Part shown: positions 8,954 through 16,693 of the stretch, piece by piece | Numbering within the stretch: position 1 is the first letter of the stretch | Layout: the number at the start of each line of letters is the position of its first letter | Assembly (NCBI GenBank): GCA_903858275.1 | Contig: CAIOIC010000028.1 | Coordinates: 45,706-93,172 of the forward strand | Length of the DNA: 47,467 bases | Direction: 5' to 3' | Source: an uncultured Verrucomicrobia subdivision 3 bacterium | Lineage (GTDB): Bacteria; Verrucomicrobiota; Verrucomicrobiia; Limisphaerales; UBA11358 | Translations under genes and position numbers: made by a program | Notes under the pieces: model-generated | Told to the model about the DNA's origin: nothing | The model's input: only the letters and a program-made list of their open reading frames with translations | The model's database searches: none

Positions 8954-9706
8954 TCAGCTAAAGTAGCGCTCGCGGGTTTTCTGGGACATCGTCGCCAAAT
9001 CCATCAGGGTCAGAAAATCAATGGTCTTGAATTGCCGGTCCAGCGCCGGCGGCCCGCAGATTTTGGCGCCGACCGTAAGGTAGGCGCGCAATAGTTTTGG
9101 GATTTCGGCGGCGGTTTTTTGATCCAGCGGACATGCGTAGGCCGTCAAGGGGAGAGTGCGCCAGGCGGGTTCCGGAAGATATTTTCGCGAAAGCTCCTCG
9201 TAAGCCGCCGCGCCTTCGCCCGGATTCTGCGAAGTCAGCGAACTGCAGCCAATCAGATAGCGTCCACCACGCTGGGTGGCATAATCGGCAATGCCTTTCC
9301 ACAGCAGGCCCAGCACAATGAGGTTGCGGTGTTGTTTTTCCACGCAGGCCCGGCCCAATTCCACGATTTGATTCCGGAAGGTTTCAAATGGGTTGAAATC
9401 AAATTCCTGTTCACTGTAATAGCCAAGATTTTTTTTGGCCGCCTTGCCGGTTTGCAACCGGTAGGTGCCGACGATTTGCCGGGTGGGCAGGTGTTCGACC
9501 AGTAGATGGTCGCAAACCGAATCAAAGGCGTCCGAATCCAGTCCGGTGTTATGGGATTGCGGGAGACCCTCGTTGAGTTCGACGTTGAAAACCTGAAACC
9601 GCAGCATCTGGGCGGCACGCAATTCCCCAGCCGAGCCTGCCAGTCGCACGTTGTAGTGCGCCGACGAGCCGGACAGCAGCCGGACGGAATCCTTGATCGT
9701 GCCCAT
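8954..9706 (-). CDS. GNAT-type N-acyltransferase (OlsB / hemolysin-like)
   Basis: This protein matches the acyl-ACP-dependent N-acyltransferases that make lyso-ornithine lipid (OlsB) or N-acyl glycine (GlsB). Seen in the sequence: NVRLAGSAGELRAAQMLRF, the family opening; FDSVCDHLLVEH; IVGTYRLQTG; and VELGRACVEKQHRN, followed by LLWKGIADYATQRGGRYLIGCSS. At 250 residues it has the family length. It is translated ahead of the PlsC/OlsA-like gene with a 13-bp gap, so the two likely act in sequence. Such phosphorus-free lipids are typical of envelope remodelling under phosphate limitation, but no PHO-box-like site was recognised. Confidence 0.82.
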   Translation of the reverse strand: MGTIKDSVRLLSGSSAHYNVRLAGSAGELRAAQMLRFQVFNVELNEGLPQSHNTGLDSDAFDSVCDHLLVEHLPTRQIVGTYRLQTGKAAKKNLGYYSEQEFDFNPFETFRNQIVELGRACVEKQHRNLIVLGLLWKGIADYATQRGGRYLIGCSSLTSQNPGEGAAAYEELSRKYLPEPAWRTLPLTAYACPLDQKTAAEIPKLLRAYLTVGAKICGPPALDRQFKTIDFLTLMDLATMSQKTRERYFS

Positions 9707-9777
9707 GACTTCGGTTGGTTGAACCTAGGATGATTCTCTTAAGGCAGCGGCCATTTTACAAGCGCGGAAAAGCCGCT

Positions 9778-10386
9778 TCAGCTTTTTCGGGCGGCCAGAA
9801 ATTTCTCGACATACTTGCCTAGCAGATCCGCCTCCAGATTCACCGCGTTACCGACCTTGCGTTCCCGCAAGACCGTGACCTCAAACGTGTGCGGAATGAT
9901 CCAGATGCGGAAACTCTTTTTGCTCACCGCCGCCACCGTGAGGCTGATGCCGTCCACCGCGACCGAGCCTTTGAAAACCAGATACTTCATCACCTCTGCC
10001 GGCGCGGCGATGTCGAGGACATGATCCTTGCCCGCGCGTTCCCAGCGGATGATTTTGCCGAGACCGTCCACATGGCCGGTCACAAAATGCCCGCCCAGTT
10101 CGCCGTTCGCGCGCAGTGAGCGTTCGAGGTTCACCAGCGAACCGGGTTTGCCGAATTGAAAATTGGTGCGCTTCCAGCTCTCTTGCAGCAGATCAAATTG
10201 GATCAACTTGGACTTCCCGCGCGGCGTGACTTTCACCGCCGTCAGGCAGCAGCCGTTGACCGCCACGCTGTCGCCGACCTTTACGCCGCGCCCGCAGACG
10301 GTGGCGCGTACGGTCATCTCAATCGATTTTTTGGCGGGCGTGATTTTTTCAATGACGCCCGCTTCTTCAACAATGCCTGTGAACAT
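9778..10386 (-). CDS. ribE: Riboflavin synthase alpha chain
   Basis: Last step of riboflavin synthesis: two molecules of 6,7-dimethyl-8-ribityllumazine dismutate to riboflavin. It begins with the diagnostic MFTGIVEEAG and has two lumazine-binding repeats, the first with VAVNGCCLTAV and the second with VAVDGISLTVAAV. GGHFVTGHVDG lies between them. At 202 residues it has the family length. It follows ribD on the same strand after a 65-bp gap, so they are likely co-transcribed. The gene is called ribE or ribC depending on the organism. Confidence 0.95.
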   Translation of the reverse strand: MFTGIVEEAGVIEKITPAKKSIEMTVRATVCGRGVKVGDSVAVNGCCLTAVKVTPRGKSKLIQFDLLQESWKRTNFQFGKPGSLVNLERSLRANGELGGHFVTGHVDGLGKIIRWERAGKDHVLDIAAPAEVMKYLVFKGSVAVDGISLTVAAVSKKSFRIWIIPHTFEVTVLRERKVGNAVNLEADLLGKYVEKFLAARKS

Positions 10387-10451
10387 AATAAATTAATGTT
10401 GCCGGTTGTCGGTCGGCGGTTGCAAGTTTTTCCGCTGGCGACTTTCGGTCA

Positions 10452-11678
10452 TCAACGGGTCATCACCCGCGCCGTCAGCAGCAAATCCTCGCCCAGTCGG
10501 CGCCACTTGACTTCGTGGAGTTGGAGGACTTCCGCCAAACTCTTCGCGCCTTCGCCGGCCACCGCCTTGCGCGCATTCCGTCCCCCCAGAATCTTTGGCG
10601 CATAAAAAAATGCCGCCCGCTGCGCCAAGCCGCCGAGCAGAAAGGATGCATTCACTTCGCCGCCGCCTTCAACGAGCAGGCTGGTGAAGTTTTCCGCACC
10701 AAGTTTTTTTAGAAGCCATTTCAAGTCGATTTGGTGCGGCGAGGTTCCTGACGAGCCGGCTTGCGGGGATGCTCGCCCCACCTTTTTAACCGGGGCGACC
10801 AGCACATTCACCCGCTTCGCCAATGCGGTCACGCGTTGCTCGGGAGCATCCTTTCCAACCACAATCGTCGTCAGCGCGGCATATTCATCGGAAACCACTC
10901 TTGCCGTCAGAGGCGTCCGCGCCCGCGAATCCAGCACGATGCGGCGAAGTTGTTTCCGCTTTCCGCTTTCCGCTTTCCGCTTTCGGAATGTCAGGCTCGG
11001 ATCATCCGCGAGGATCGTGTTCACGCCGACAAGAATGGCGTCGCTGCCCTGGCGCAATCTCATGCCGTGGGCGCGGGCTTTTTCGCCGGTGATCCACTTG
11101 GATTCGCCGCGGGCGGTGGCGATTTTTCCGTCCAGCGTCATGGCCGCCTTGACCGTGACAAACGGCGTGCGGTTCACGATCCAGTGGTTGAAGGCTTCGT
11201 TCACCTTGACGCATTCGTCGGCTAGTTGTCGGTGGGGCGAGCGTCCGCGCGAGCCGGGCGTGGCCGATTTCAGCGGCTTGCGTGGATGCTCGCCCCACCC
11301 ATCAACCGTAATCCCCGCTTTCCGCAAAATCTTAAAACCTTTCCCCGCGTGATTTGGATTCGGATCCGTTGCTCCGCCGACTACGCGTTTAATTCTGGCG
11401 GCGATGATGGCTTCGGTGCACGGCGGTGTTCTGCCGTGCGTGCAACATGGTTCGAGCGTCACAAACAAAGTTGCGCCTCTGGGATTGTGCCCGCGTTTCT
11501 GGGCGTCGCGGAGCGCCTCGATTTCCGCGTGTGGTCCGCCGGCTTGGCGGTGCCAGCCGCGCCCGATTACTTTTCCGCCTTTAACCAGCACCGCGCCGAC
11601 CACCGGATTTGGCGCTGTCCTGCCATAACCGCGCCGGGCAAGGCGGAGGGCAAGACGCATGAATGGGTCGGCAGACAT
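10452..11678 (-). CDS. ribD: Riboflavin bifunctional deaminase-reductase RibD carrying in-frame repeat insertions
   Basis: Catalyses deamination of the pyrimidine from GTP cyclohydrolase II and then side-chain reduction. The deaminase half has GPHAEIEAL and TLEPCCTHGRTPPC (zinc and catalytic Glu), and the reductase half has AAMTLDGKIATARGESKWITG and LLVEGGGEVNASFL. At 409 residues from the chosen ATG (11678) it is longer than E. coli RibD (367). The surplus sits in three stretches with no counterpart in E. coli RibD: WGEHPRKP...RSPHR (23 residues), RKRKAESGKRKQ, and VGRASPQAGSSGTSPHQ. Two coincide with palindromic repeats and one with a heptamer repeat. An upstream ATG at 11720 is possible. 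It is divergent from the POT transporter; no FMN riboswitch was seen. Confidence 0.9.
   Translation of the reverse strand: MSADPFMRLALRLARRGYGRTAPNPVVGAVLVKGGKVIGRGWHRQAGGPHAEIEALRDAQKRGHNPRGATLFVTLEPCCTHGRTPPCTEAIIAARIKRVVGGATDPNPNHAGKGFKILRKAGITVDGWGEHPRKPLKSATPGSRGRSPHRQLADECVKVNEAFNHWIVNRTPFVTVKAAMTLDGKIATARGESKWITGEKARAHGMRLRQGSDAILVGVNTILADDPSLTFRKRKAESGKRKQLRRIVLDSRARTPLTARVVSDEYAALTTIVVGKDAPEQRVTALAKRVNVLVAPVKKVGRASPQAGSSGTSPHQIDLKWLLKKLGAENFTSLLVEGGGEVNASFLLGGLAQRAAFFYAPKILGGRNARKAVAGEGAKSLAEVLQLHEVKWRRLGEDLLLTARVMTR
10733..10782 (-). repeat. Palindromic repeat, short copy, inside ribD
   Basis: About 50 bp with imperfect inverted ends: GGTGCGGCGAGG at 10733-10744 against GCTCGCCCCACC at 10771-10782 (10 of 12 pair). 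Its right half is nearly identical (one difference over about 26 bp) to that of the longer copy at 11231-11299, in the same orientation. On the gene strand it encodes VGRASPQAGSSGTSPHQ between two conserved parts of the RibD reductase domain, with the frame kept. Confidence 0.75.
10953..10980 (-). repeat. Heptamer tandem repeat (TTTCCGC x4) inside ribD
   Basis: Four perfect copies of TTTCCGC followed by the partial unit TTTCGG. On the gene strand it encodes the basic stretch RKRKAESGKRKQ, placed between ADDPSLTF and LRRIVLDSRARTPL, which are directly joined or linked by an unrelated short loop in other RibD proteins. Because the unit is 7 bp, gain or loss of one copy would break the frame. 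Confidence 0.8.
11231..11299 (-). repeat. Palindromic repeat, full copy, inside ribD
   Basis: A 69-bp element (exactly 23 codons) with arms of 26 bp at 11231-11256 and 11274-11299, pairing at 23 of 26 positions; the outer 12 bp (GGTGGGGCGAGC / GCTCGCCCCACC) are perfect. The three mismatches are all transitions that would still form G-U pairs in RNA. It encodes an insertion between VDG and QLADECVKVNEAFN of RibD. The shared arm is read in a different frame from the copy at 10733. Confidence 0.85.
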
Positions 11679-11777
11679 CGCCGCCATCCTAGCCGTTGGT
11701 GGCGTTTCACGCAAATTCACAAAATCTCAGGGCTTTTATTGGCTGGGCGGCTCGCGTAATTTGGCGCAAACATTGAC

Positions 11778-13193
11778 ATGAGCGATTCCCCCAACCGCTG
11801 GCCGGCGCAGATCAAATACATCGTCGGCAACGAGGCGTGCGAGCGCTTCAGCTATTATGGCATGCGGAGCATCCTGGCCGGCTACATCACCGGCGCGGTG
11901 CTCAAAGGCGGACTCGGCCAGAGCGCGGATGTTTCCACGGAAATCATCCACCTCTTTGTCTTCGCCAATTATTTCATGCCGCTGTTTGGTGCGTGGCTTT
12001 CCGATAAACTTATCGGGCGCTACCACACGATTCTTTGGGTGTCCCTGTTTTACTGCGCCGGGCACGGGGTGCTCGCGTGCAGCGATTTTGTCGGCGGTGG
12101 CGTTTCGGGCAAGATGTGGTGTCTTTATGCCGGCCTAGCGCTCATCGCGTTCGGTTCCGGCGGCATCAAGCCGTGCGTCTCGGCTTTCATGGGCGACCAG
12201 TTCCGGCCCGACCAGTCGCATCTGCTGCAAAAAGCCTACGGCGCTTTTTACTGGGCCATCAACTTCGGCTCTTTCTTCTCGTTTCTCGTGATTCCGTGGG
12301 TCAAGGATCACCACGGCTACAGCCTTGCGTTTGGCGTGCCGGGAATCTTGATGGCCATCGCCACGTTTGTTTTTTGGCTGGGAACGAAACACTACGTCCG
12401 CGTGCCGCCCGCGCGGAAGACCTGCCGCGCCGGGTTCTTCAAAGTTTTATTTGCCGCCCTTTTCAGCCAGCGGGAGGCGGGGAAATCATTCTGGGACGCG
12501 GCGCGTTCGCGTTTCAGCGAAAGCGAAATCGCCGCCGCGAAATCCGTCCTGCCGATTCTCGGTGTTTTCTCGCTTGTGCCGGTGTTCTGGTCGCTGTTCG
12601 ACCAGACGAATTCAACGTGGGTTTTACAGGGGCAGAAAATGATTCCCGCCAATGTTCTCGGCCTGGCCATCGGTGCGGAGCAGATGCAGTCTATGAATCC
12701 GCTCCTCGTCATGCTGCTCGTGCCGCTGTTCACGCTCGGGATTTACCCGCGCATCGGGCGGTATGCCTCGCCGCTCAAGCGGATGGCGTTCGGGATGTTT
12801 CTGGCCGTCGGCTCCTATCTCATCGTCGCCGCCTTGCAAACACGGATCGAACATGGCGGTCAGTTGAGCATCCTCTGGCAGACGCTGCCGTATCTGGTCC
12901 TCACAGCGGCGGAAGTTTTGATCTCGACGACGGGTCTGGAATTCGCTTTTCGCGAAGCCGCGCCGGAATTGAAGAGCACCATCATGAGCTTCTGGCTGCT
13001 GACGGTGGCGGTAGGCAATCTCCTGGTGAGCGCCATTACCAAAATATTTTCCGACCCGGCCAACGGCGAAGCCTCCGTCAGCACCGGCCGGTTCCTGATG
13101 TATGCCGGTCTGACTTTTGTGGTGGCAATTCTGTTCAGCATCATCGCGGCGTTTTACCAATACCGCGATGAAGCGGCGGCGCGAGGGAAATAA
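11778..13193 (+). CDS. POT/PTR family proton-coupled peptide transporter
   Basis: Integral membrane symporter for di- and tripeptides. The N-terminal NEACERFSYYG (residues 17-27) fits the ExxERFxYYG proton-coupling motif of the POT family, and GSGGIKPCVSAFMGDQF with AFYWAINFGSF in helices 4-5 fits the PTR2 signature. About 12 hydrophobic helices fit in 471 residues. A charged segment (PARKTCRAGF...) sits in the middle linker. It is divergent from ribD across about 100 bp. There is no ribosome site before the ATG. Confidence 0.9.
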   Translation: MSDSPNRWPAQIKYIVGNEACERFSYYGMRSILAGYITGAVLKGGLGQSADVSTEIIHLFVFANYFMPLFGAWLSDKLIGRYHTILWVSLFYCAGHGVLACSDFVGGGVSGKMWCLYAGLALIAFGSGGIKPCVSAFMGDQFRPDQSHLLQKAYGAFYWAINFGSFFSFLVIPWVKDHHGYSLAFGVPGILMAIATFVFWLGTKHYVRVPPARKTCRAGFFKVLFAALFSQREAGKSFWDAARSRFSESEIAAAKSVLPILGVFSLVPVFWSLFDQTNSTWVLQGQKMIPANVLGLAIGAEQMQSMNPLLVMLLVPLFTLGIYPRIGRYASPLKRMAFGMFLAVGSYLIVAALQTRIEHGGQLSILWQTLPYLVLTAAEVLISTTGLEFAFREAAPELKSTIMSFWLLTVAVGNLLVSAITKIFSDPANGEASVSTGRFLMYAGLTFVVAILFSIIAAFYQYRDEAAARGK

Positions 13194-13253
13194 TTTCTTC
13201 GATATACGAACGACACAAATTCATTATGGACATCGAATCTTTGTCGTCTGTAA

Positions 13254-13397
13254 AGTTTTATCATATTTGTAAAATGCCCCTGCCAGAATTGTAACAATCA
13301 TATTGAATTTGATGACACTTATGCGGGGCGTCACGTTAAGTGTCCACACTGTTTTGAACTGACAGAGCTAATCATTCCCAAAATCCCTTTCATTTAA
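13254..13397 (+). pseudogene. Zinc-ribbon coding remnant without a start codon
   Basis: A reading frame open from 13254 to the TAA at 13395 encodes FVKCPCQNCNNHIEF followed by DDTYAGRHVKCPHC and a short tail. This is the two-knuckle zinc ribbon (Cys pairs plus IEFD and AG-x-x-V/I-x-CPHC) often found at the N-terminus of verrucomicrobial membrane proteins. No ATG, GTG or TTG lies in this frame after the stop at 13251. An ATG at 13226 in another frame reads SVKFYHICKM before it, which suggests a frameshift near 13250-13265. So I call it a gene remnant, or a gene with a non-standard start. The zinc ribbon at the start of the gene at 18681 is a related type. Confidence 0.5.
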
Positions 13398-13472
13398 GAA
13401 CAAACATCACGAAGCAACAACTCACCGTTATACGAGATATCTGTAAACCACGAAATAAACGCAGTTGATAAA

Positions 13473-13910
13473 ATGACAGAGATAGTAATTGAGAATAGGG
13501 GGAATATTCCTTCTTGCGGGCTTCGTGGTATTCAAGTTGAGATAAATCACACAAACAAGACTTTAATATTTACGAGGGTGAATGTTGGTTCAGGTGTCGA
13601 AATTCCGCCCATTGAAAATGTCAGGAAGAATCGTGTTGATTTTACAAAATACAGAATGCCAGATGGTATCTATTTATACCGAAGGGCTATAAAGGGCAAC
13701 TATCGAGAAAATGATTTGAAAGTGTTAAGATTGAATGAAGGGGTGGTAACACTTGTTTGGGAAGATGAATTCCTCTGGGACTACAAAGGACGAATAGAGC
13801 ACTATTATTCAGAATATTTTGGTTCCTATACTTTTATTTATGCCGGTGATGAATATTGGGGTGACAGGGTTTACCCAAGATATGTCACCCCATTTCCGTC
13901 TCGCAGATAA
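13473..13910 (+). CDS. Unknown AT-rich orphan protein
   Basis: A 145-residue protein that I do not recognise. It has no signal peptide or membrane helix. It is rich in beta-type and aromatic residues, with a Tyr-rich end (HYYSEYFGSYTFIYAGDEYWGD). The codons are AT-rich (for example aat, gat, aaa, ttt endings) and unlike the GC-rich genes on either side, so the gene looks foreign. It lies 75 bp after the zinc-ribbon remnant; both could have formed one protein that later broke, but nothing shows this directly. Confidence 0.55.
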   Translation: MTEIVIENRGNIPSCGLRGIQVEINHTNKTLIFTRVNVGSGVEIPPIENVRKNRVDFTKYRMPDGIYLYRRAIKGNYRENDLKVLRLNEGVVTLVWEDEFLWDYKGRIEHYYSEYFGSYTFIYAGDEYWGDRVYPRYVTPFPSRR

Positions 13911-14006
13911 TTGTTGGTCTTTCAAATTGGCCAGCGGTCAATGGAAAGTTGATTTTGTGCAGGCGATAGTAATGAACACAGCCGCGAGCGATTTGCCGCA
14001 AGTGCT

Positions 14007-14399
14007 TCAAACTTTCTTTTTATACATCTGGTCCGGCGTGAGAATTTGCTTCTCAGTCTTCTTGAACGTCTCACCCTTGCCCTCGATGGAGCGGAAGAAG
14101 CAGGATTGGTAGCCCTCGTGGCAAGCCGGGCCGTTTTGCTCGACTTGGATTAGCAGGCAGTCGCCATCGCAGTCGAACGCGACGTCTTTCACCGTCTGCG
14201 TGTTGCCGCTTTCCTCGCCTTTCATCCAGAATTTCTGGCGCGAGCGGCTCCAGAAATGCGTCTTGCCCGTGGCGATGGTGCTTTCGAGCGAGGCGCGGTT
14301 CATCCACGCCATCATCACCACGCGGCCGCTTTTCTGTTCCTGGATGATGGCGGGAATCAAACCCTGCGCATCAAATTTTAACTTGTCATAAAAGCTCAT
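14007..14399 (-). CDS. hisI: Phosphoribosyl-AMP cyclohydrolase
   Basis: Third step of histidine synthesis: opens the purine ring of phosphoribosyl-AMP. The 130-residue protein has VVMMAWMN, THFWSRSRQKFWMKGEESGNTQ, and the metal motif DCDGDC (76-81) with further Cys93 and Cys100 in ACHEGYQSC, giving the Mg (Asp) and Zn (Cys) ligands. It is the mono-functional form, without the HisE pyrophosphohydrolase domain. No other his gene is nearby. It lies beside the AT-rich island, with no ribosome site before the ATG. Confidence 0.95.
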   Translation of the reverse strand: MSFYDKLKFDAQGLIPAIIQEQKSGRVVMMAWMNRASLESTIATGKTHFWSRSRQKFWMKGEESGNTQTVKDVAFDCDGDCLLIQVEQNGPACHEGYQSCFFRSIEGKGETFKKTEKQILTPDQMYKKKV

Positions 14400-14453
14400 C
14401 AGTAAATGATTTCACCACAAAGGCATCAAAGCGCAAAGCCGATTCTTGGAAAA

Positions 14454-15521
14454 TTACGGCATTTTTAGCTGCCGCAAAATTGGCGGCGTGGCCAGCAGAT
14501 TGGAAGACACATTGAGAATGTTGGTCGGAGCGGAAACGATATTGGTCGCCGCAACAATCAGGTTTGTCACTGTTTCTGCGTCGGCATTGATCGGTGGATT
14601 TTTTATTTCACCGAGACTGCGTGTGAGTCGTTTCTTTATATCCAGATACGTGGGGTTGGTCACCAGATCCAGATGCGTCTGCGCTTCGGTGAGCAAACCA
14701 GCGGCGATTTTCAAGCGGGCCAGATGGAGTTGCACGCCTTCGCGCTCGGCCTCGCTGCGGGCGATGGTCAGGGCGTTCGTCCACGCGGCGAGCGCGGCTT
14801 GGGTGCGGAGCGGCTTGATGCCGTAAAAACTTTCCGCATAGTCGGTGGCGAGAACGAAATCACCCGGCGCAAGTTGGATGGCCTGCTGGTAAAGCCCGAG
14901 CGCCTTGTCAAAAACCTGCTGCTCGTCGAGGTGGAAAAATTCCCGCGCGTCCTTGCTGAACAGATAAACCGTTGTCGCCAGATTCCGGTAATACACCGGC
15001 TCGTTCGGCTTGAGCTTGATGGCTTGGGCGTAGTGGGTGAACGCGTTCGGCAATTGGCCGTGTTCGCCGTAGTGATTTGCGAGGTTGTTCCACACGGCGG
15101 GATTTTTCGGGTCGTGCTGCTTGGAATTTTCAAATTGCGCCTTGGCGCTGTCCTCGTCGCCGATTTCGTTGAGGAAACTGCCGAAAGCGAGGTAGCCGCG
15201 GGCGTGGTCGGGATGGTTTTGCAGGAACTTGTTGTAGCGTTCCCGTACGCGGTCAAACCGTTCGCGGATTCGGCGGTTCAATTCCGCCGAGGCCTCCTTG
15301 GTTTTACTGGCGGCCCGCTGCGCCTCAAACGTGTGTAGCCAGCCGCTCACCTCATCCTGCGCGGCATCGTCCTCCGCCATCACGTCGTGCAACTCCTGCG
15401 CCACCGTATCGGCGGTCGCCTCGACCACGAGGTTGGTGGGCGGCTGGAAGACATTGGTCGCGGCGAAAGACAGGCTTGTCGCCAGCAGCGCGCCCAGGAC
15501 TCCGATGGTCAGACCGTTCAT
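14454..15521 (-). CDS. Exported TPR-repeat protein
   Basis: A 355-residue protein starting at MNGLTIGVLGALLATSLSFAATN, a clear signal peptide; 28 codons of open frame upstream are not used. Residues about 100-270 hold at least three TPR units (ARGYLAFGSFLNEIGDEDSAK, NPAVWNNLANHYGEHGQL, NEPVYYRNLATTVYLF, ALGLYQQAIQLAPGDF), so it is a protein-interaction scaffold in the periplasm or on the surface. The C-terminus is rich in Thr/Asn (TNIVSAPTNILNVSSN). It is divergent from the gene at 15617 and has no recognised enzymatic domain. Confidence 0.75.
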   Translation of the reverse strand: MNGLTIGVLGALLATSLSFAATNVFQPPTNLVVEATADTVAQELHDVMAEDDAAQDEVSGWLHTFEAQRAASKTKEASAELNRRIRERFDRVRERYNKFLQNHPDHARGYLAFGSFLNEIGDEDSAKAQFENSKQHDPKNPAVWNNLANHYGEHGQLPNAFTHYAQAIKLKPNEPVYYRNLATTVYLFSKDAREFFHLDEQQVFDKALGLYQQAIQLAPGDFVLATDYAESFYGIKPLRTQAALAAWTNALTIARSEAEREGVQLHLARLKIAAGLLTEAQTHLDLVTNPTYLDIKKRLTRSLGEIKNPPINADAETVTNLIVAATNIVSAPTNILNVSSNLLATPPILRQLKMP

Positions 15522-15581
15522 GCGTTTAATGTATCCAGTTTTGAAATGAAAAACAAAACTTACCCCCTCAGGAAAACAGTT

Positions 15582-15610
15582 TTGCGTCCGCAGCGCCGTT
15601 TGCATACGCT
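15582..15610 (+). promoter_or_regulatory. Candidate sigma-70 promoter giving a leaderless transcript
   Basis: TTGCGT at 15582-15587 and TACGCT at 15605-15610 are spaced by 17 bp. The -10 box ends 6 nt before the ATG at 15617, so transcription would start at or next to the start codon. Confidence 0.4.
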
Positions 15611-15616
15611 CTCGCC

Positions 15617-16666
15617 ATGCGAATTTTCACTTTGGCTTTTGCCCTGGCGCTGGCCATGTCTGTTTCCGGCGCGGAGCTGCGTTTTAATTTCGGCGACTTT
15701 GCCGAAGGCAGCACTCCCACGAATTTTTCCTCTGCTTTGTTCGGTGCTGGCAAGCCTGGAGCTTGGAAAGTTGCGATGGATGACGTGCCCTCGGCCTTCG
15801 CGCCACTCACGGACAAGGCACCCAGCGTGACCCGCCACGGCGTGCTCGCGCAAACCAGTCAGGACATGACCGACGAGCATTTTCCGATGTTCGTCTATGG
15901 TAACGAAATCTTCCGCAATTTCAAGCTGACCACGCGATTCAAAATCATCAGTGGCGTGGCCGAGCAGATGGCGGGCGTGGTCTTTCGCTATCAAAACTCG
16001 TCAAATTTCTATGTCGTCCGCGCCAGTGCGCTGGGCAAGAACGTTCGGTTTTATAAAGTGGTGAACGGCCAGCGCTCCGACCCCATCGGGCCGGCATTGG
16101 ATGTTTCCGCCGGCGCGTGGCACGCGCTCGCCATCCAGTGCGAAGGGAATCAAATCTCCATTTCTTTTGACGACAAGCTTATCATGCCGCCGCTGGGCGA
16201 CAATTCCTTCGCCGAGGGCAAAGTCGGTTTCTGGACCAAGTCCGACTCCGTCAGCTATTTTTCCGACACGGTGGTGAACTACACGCCGCGCATTCCCGTG
16301 GTGCAGGCGCTCGTCAATTCCGTCATGGAAAAGCAGCCGCGGATTCTCGGCTTGCGGATTTACACGTTGGCCACAACCAATACCACCCGCATCATTGCCA
16401 GCAAGGAACCAACGGAAGTCGGCCAGCCCGGAACTGAAGCCGAATTGGCTGCCATCCAAAGTGGCACCATCTCCTTCGGACGTGAAAAGGGTGTAGTGTT
16501 GGTGACGCTGCCTTTGCACGACCGCAATGGCGAAGACATCGCCGCCGTGCGCGTGCGGCTGAATTCCTTCTGGGGCGAAACGCAGGACAACGCTGTGAAC
16601 CGCGCCACGTTAATCCGTAAAATCATGCAAGCCCAGTGCTCCTCCGCCGAGGAACTGCTGAAATAA
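15617..16666 (+). CDS. Exported LamG/DUF1080-like beta-sandwich protein
   Basis: A 349-residue protein with a signal peptide (MRIFTLAFALALAMSVSGAE). Residues about 25-230 look like a concanavalin-type jelly-roll: YGNEIFRNFKLTTRFKI, AGVVFRYQNSSNFYVVRAS, WHALAIQCEGNQISISFDD, and GKVGFWTKSDSVSYF are the typical LamG or DUF1080 strands. The C-terminal third (ILGLRIYTLATTNTTRIIASK onward) is a small alpha-beta domain that I do not recognise. Such proteins bind or cut extracellular glycans, but no catalytic residue can be named. The ATG has no ribosome site; a promoter lies right against it. Confidence 0.65.
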   Translation: MRIFTLAFALALAMSVSGAELRFNFGDFAEGSTPTNFSSALFGAGKPGAWKVAMDDVPSAFAPLTDKAPSVTRHGVLAQTSQDMTDEHFPMFVYGNEIFRNFKLTTRFKIISGVAEQMAGVVFRYQNSSNFYVVRASALGKNVRFYKVVNGQRSDPIGPALDVSAGAWHALAIQCEGNQISISFDDKLIMPPLGDNSFAEGKVGFWTKSDSVSYFSDTVVNYTPRIPVVQALVNSVMEKQPRILGLRIYTLATTNTTRIIASKEPTEVGQPGTEAELAAIQSGTISFGREKGVVLVTLPLHDRNGEDIAAVRVRLNSFWGETQDNAVNRATLIRKIMQAQCSSAEELLK

Positions 16667-16693
16667 ATTTCAAACCTTCCTGCCTGGCTGCGT

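Noticed and set aside
11679..11777. FMN riboswitch or leader before ribD
   Set aside because: The gap is too short and none of the conserved RFN element blocks can be seen.
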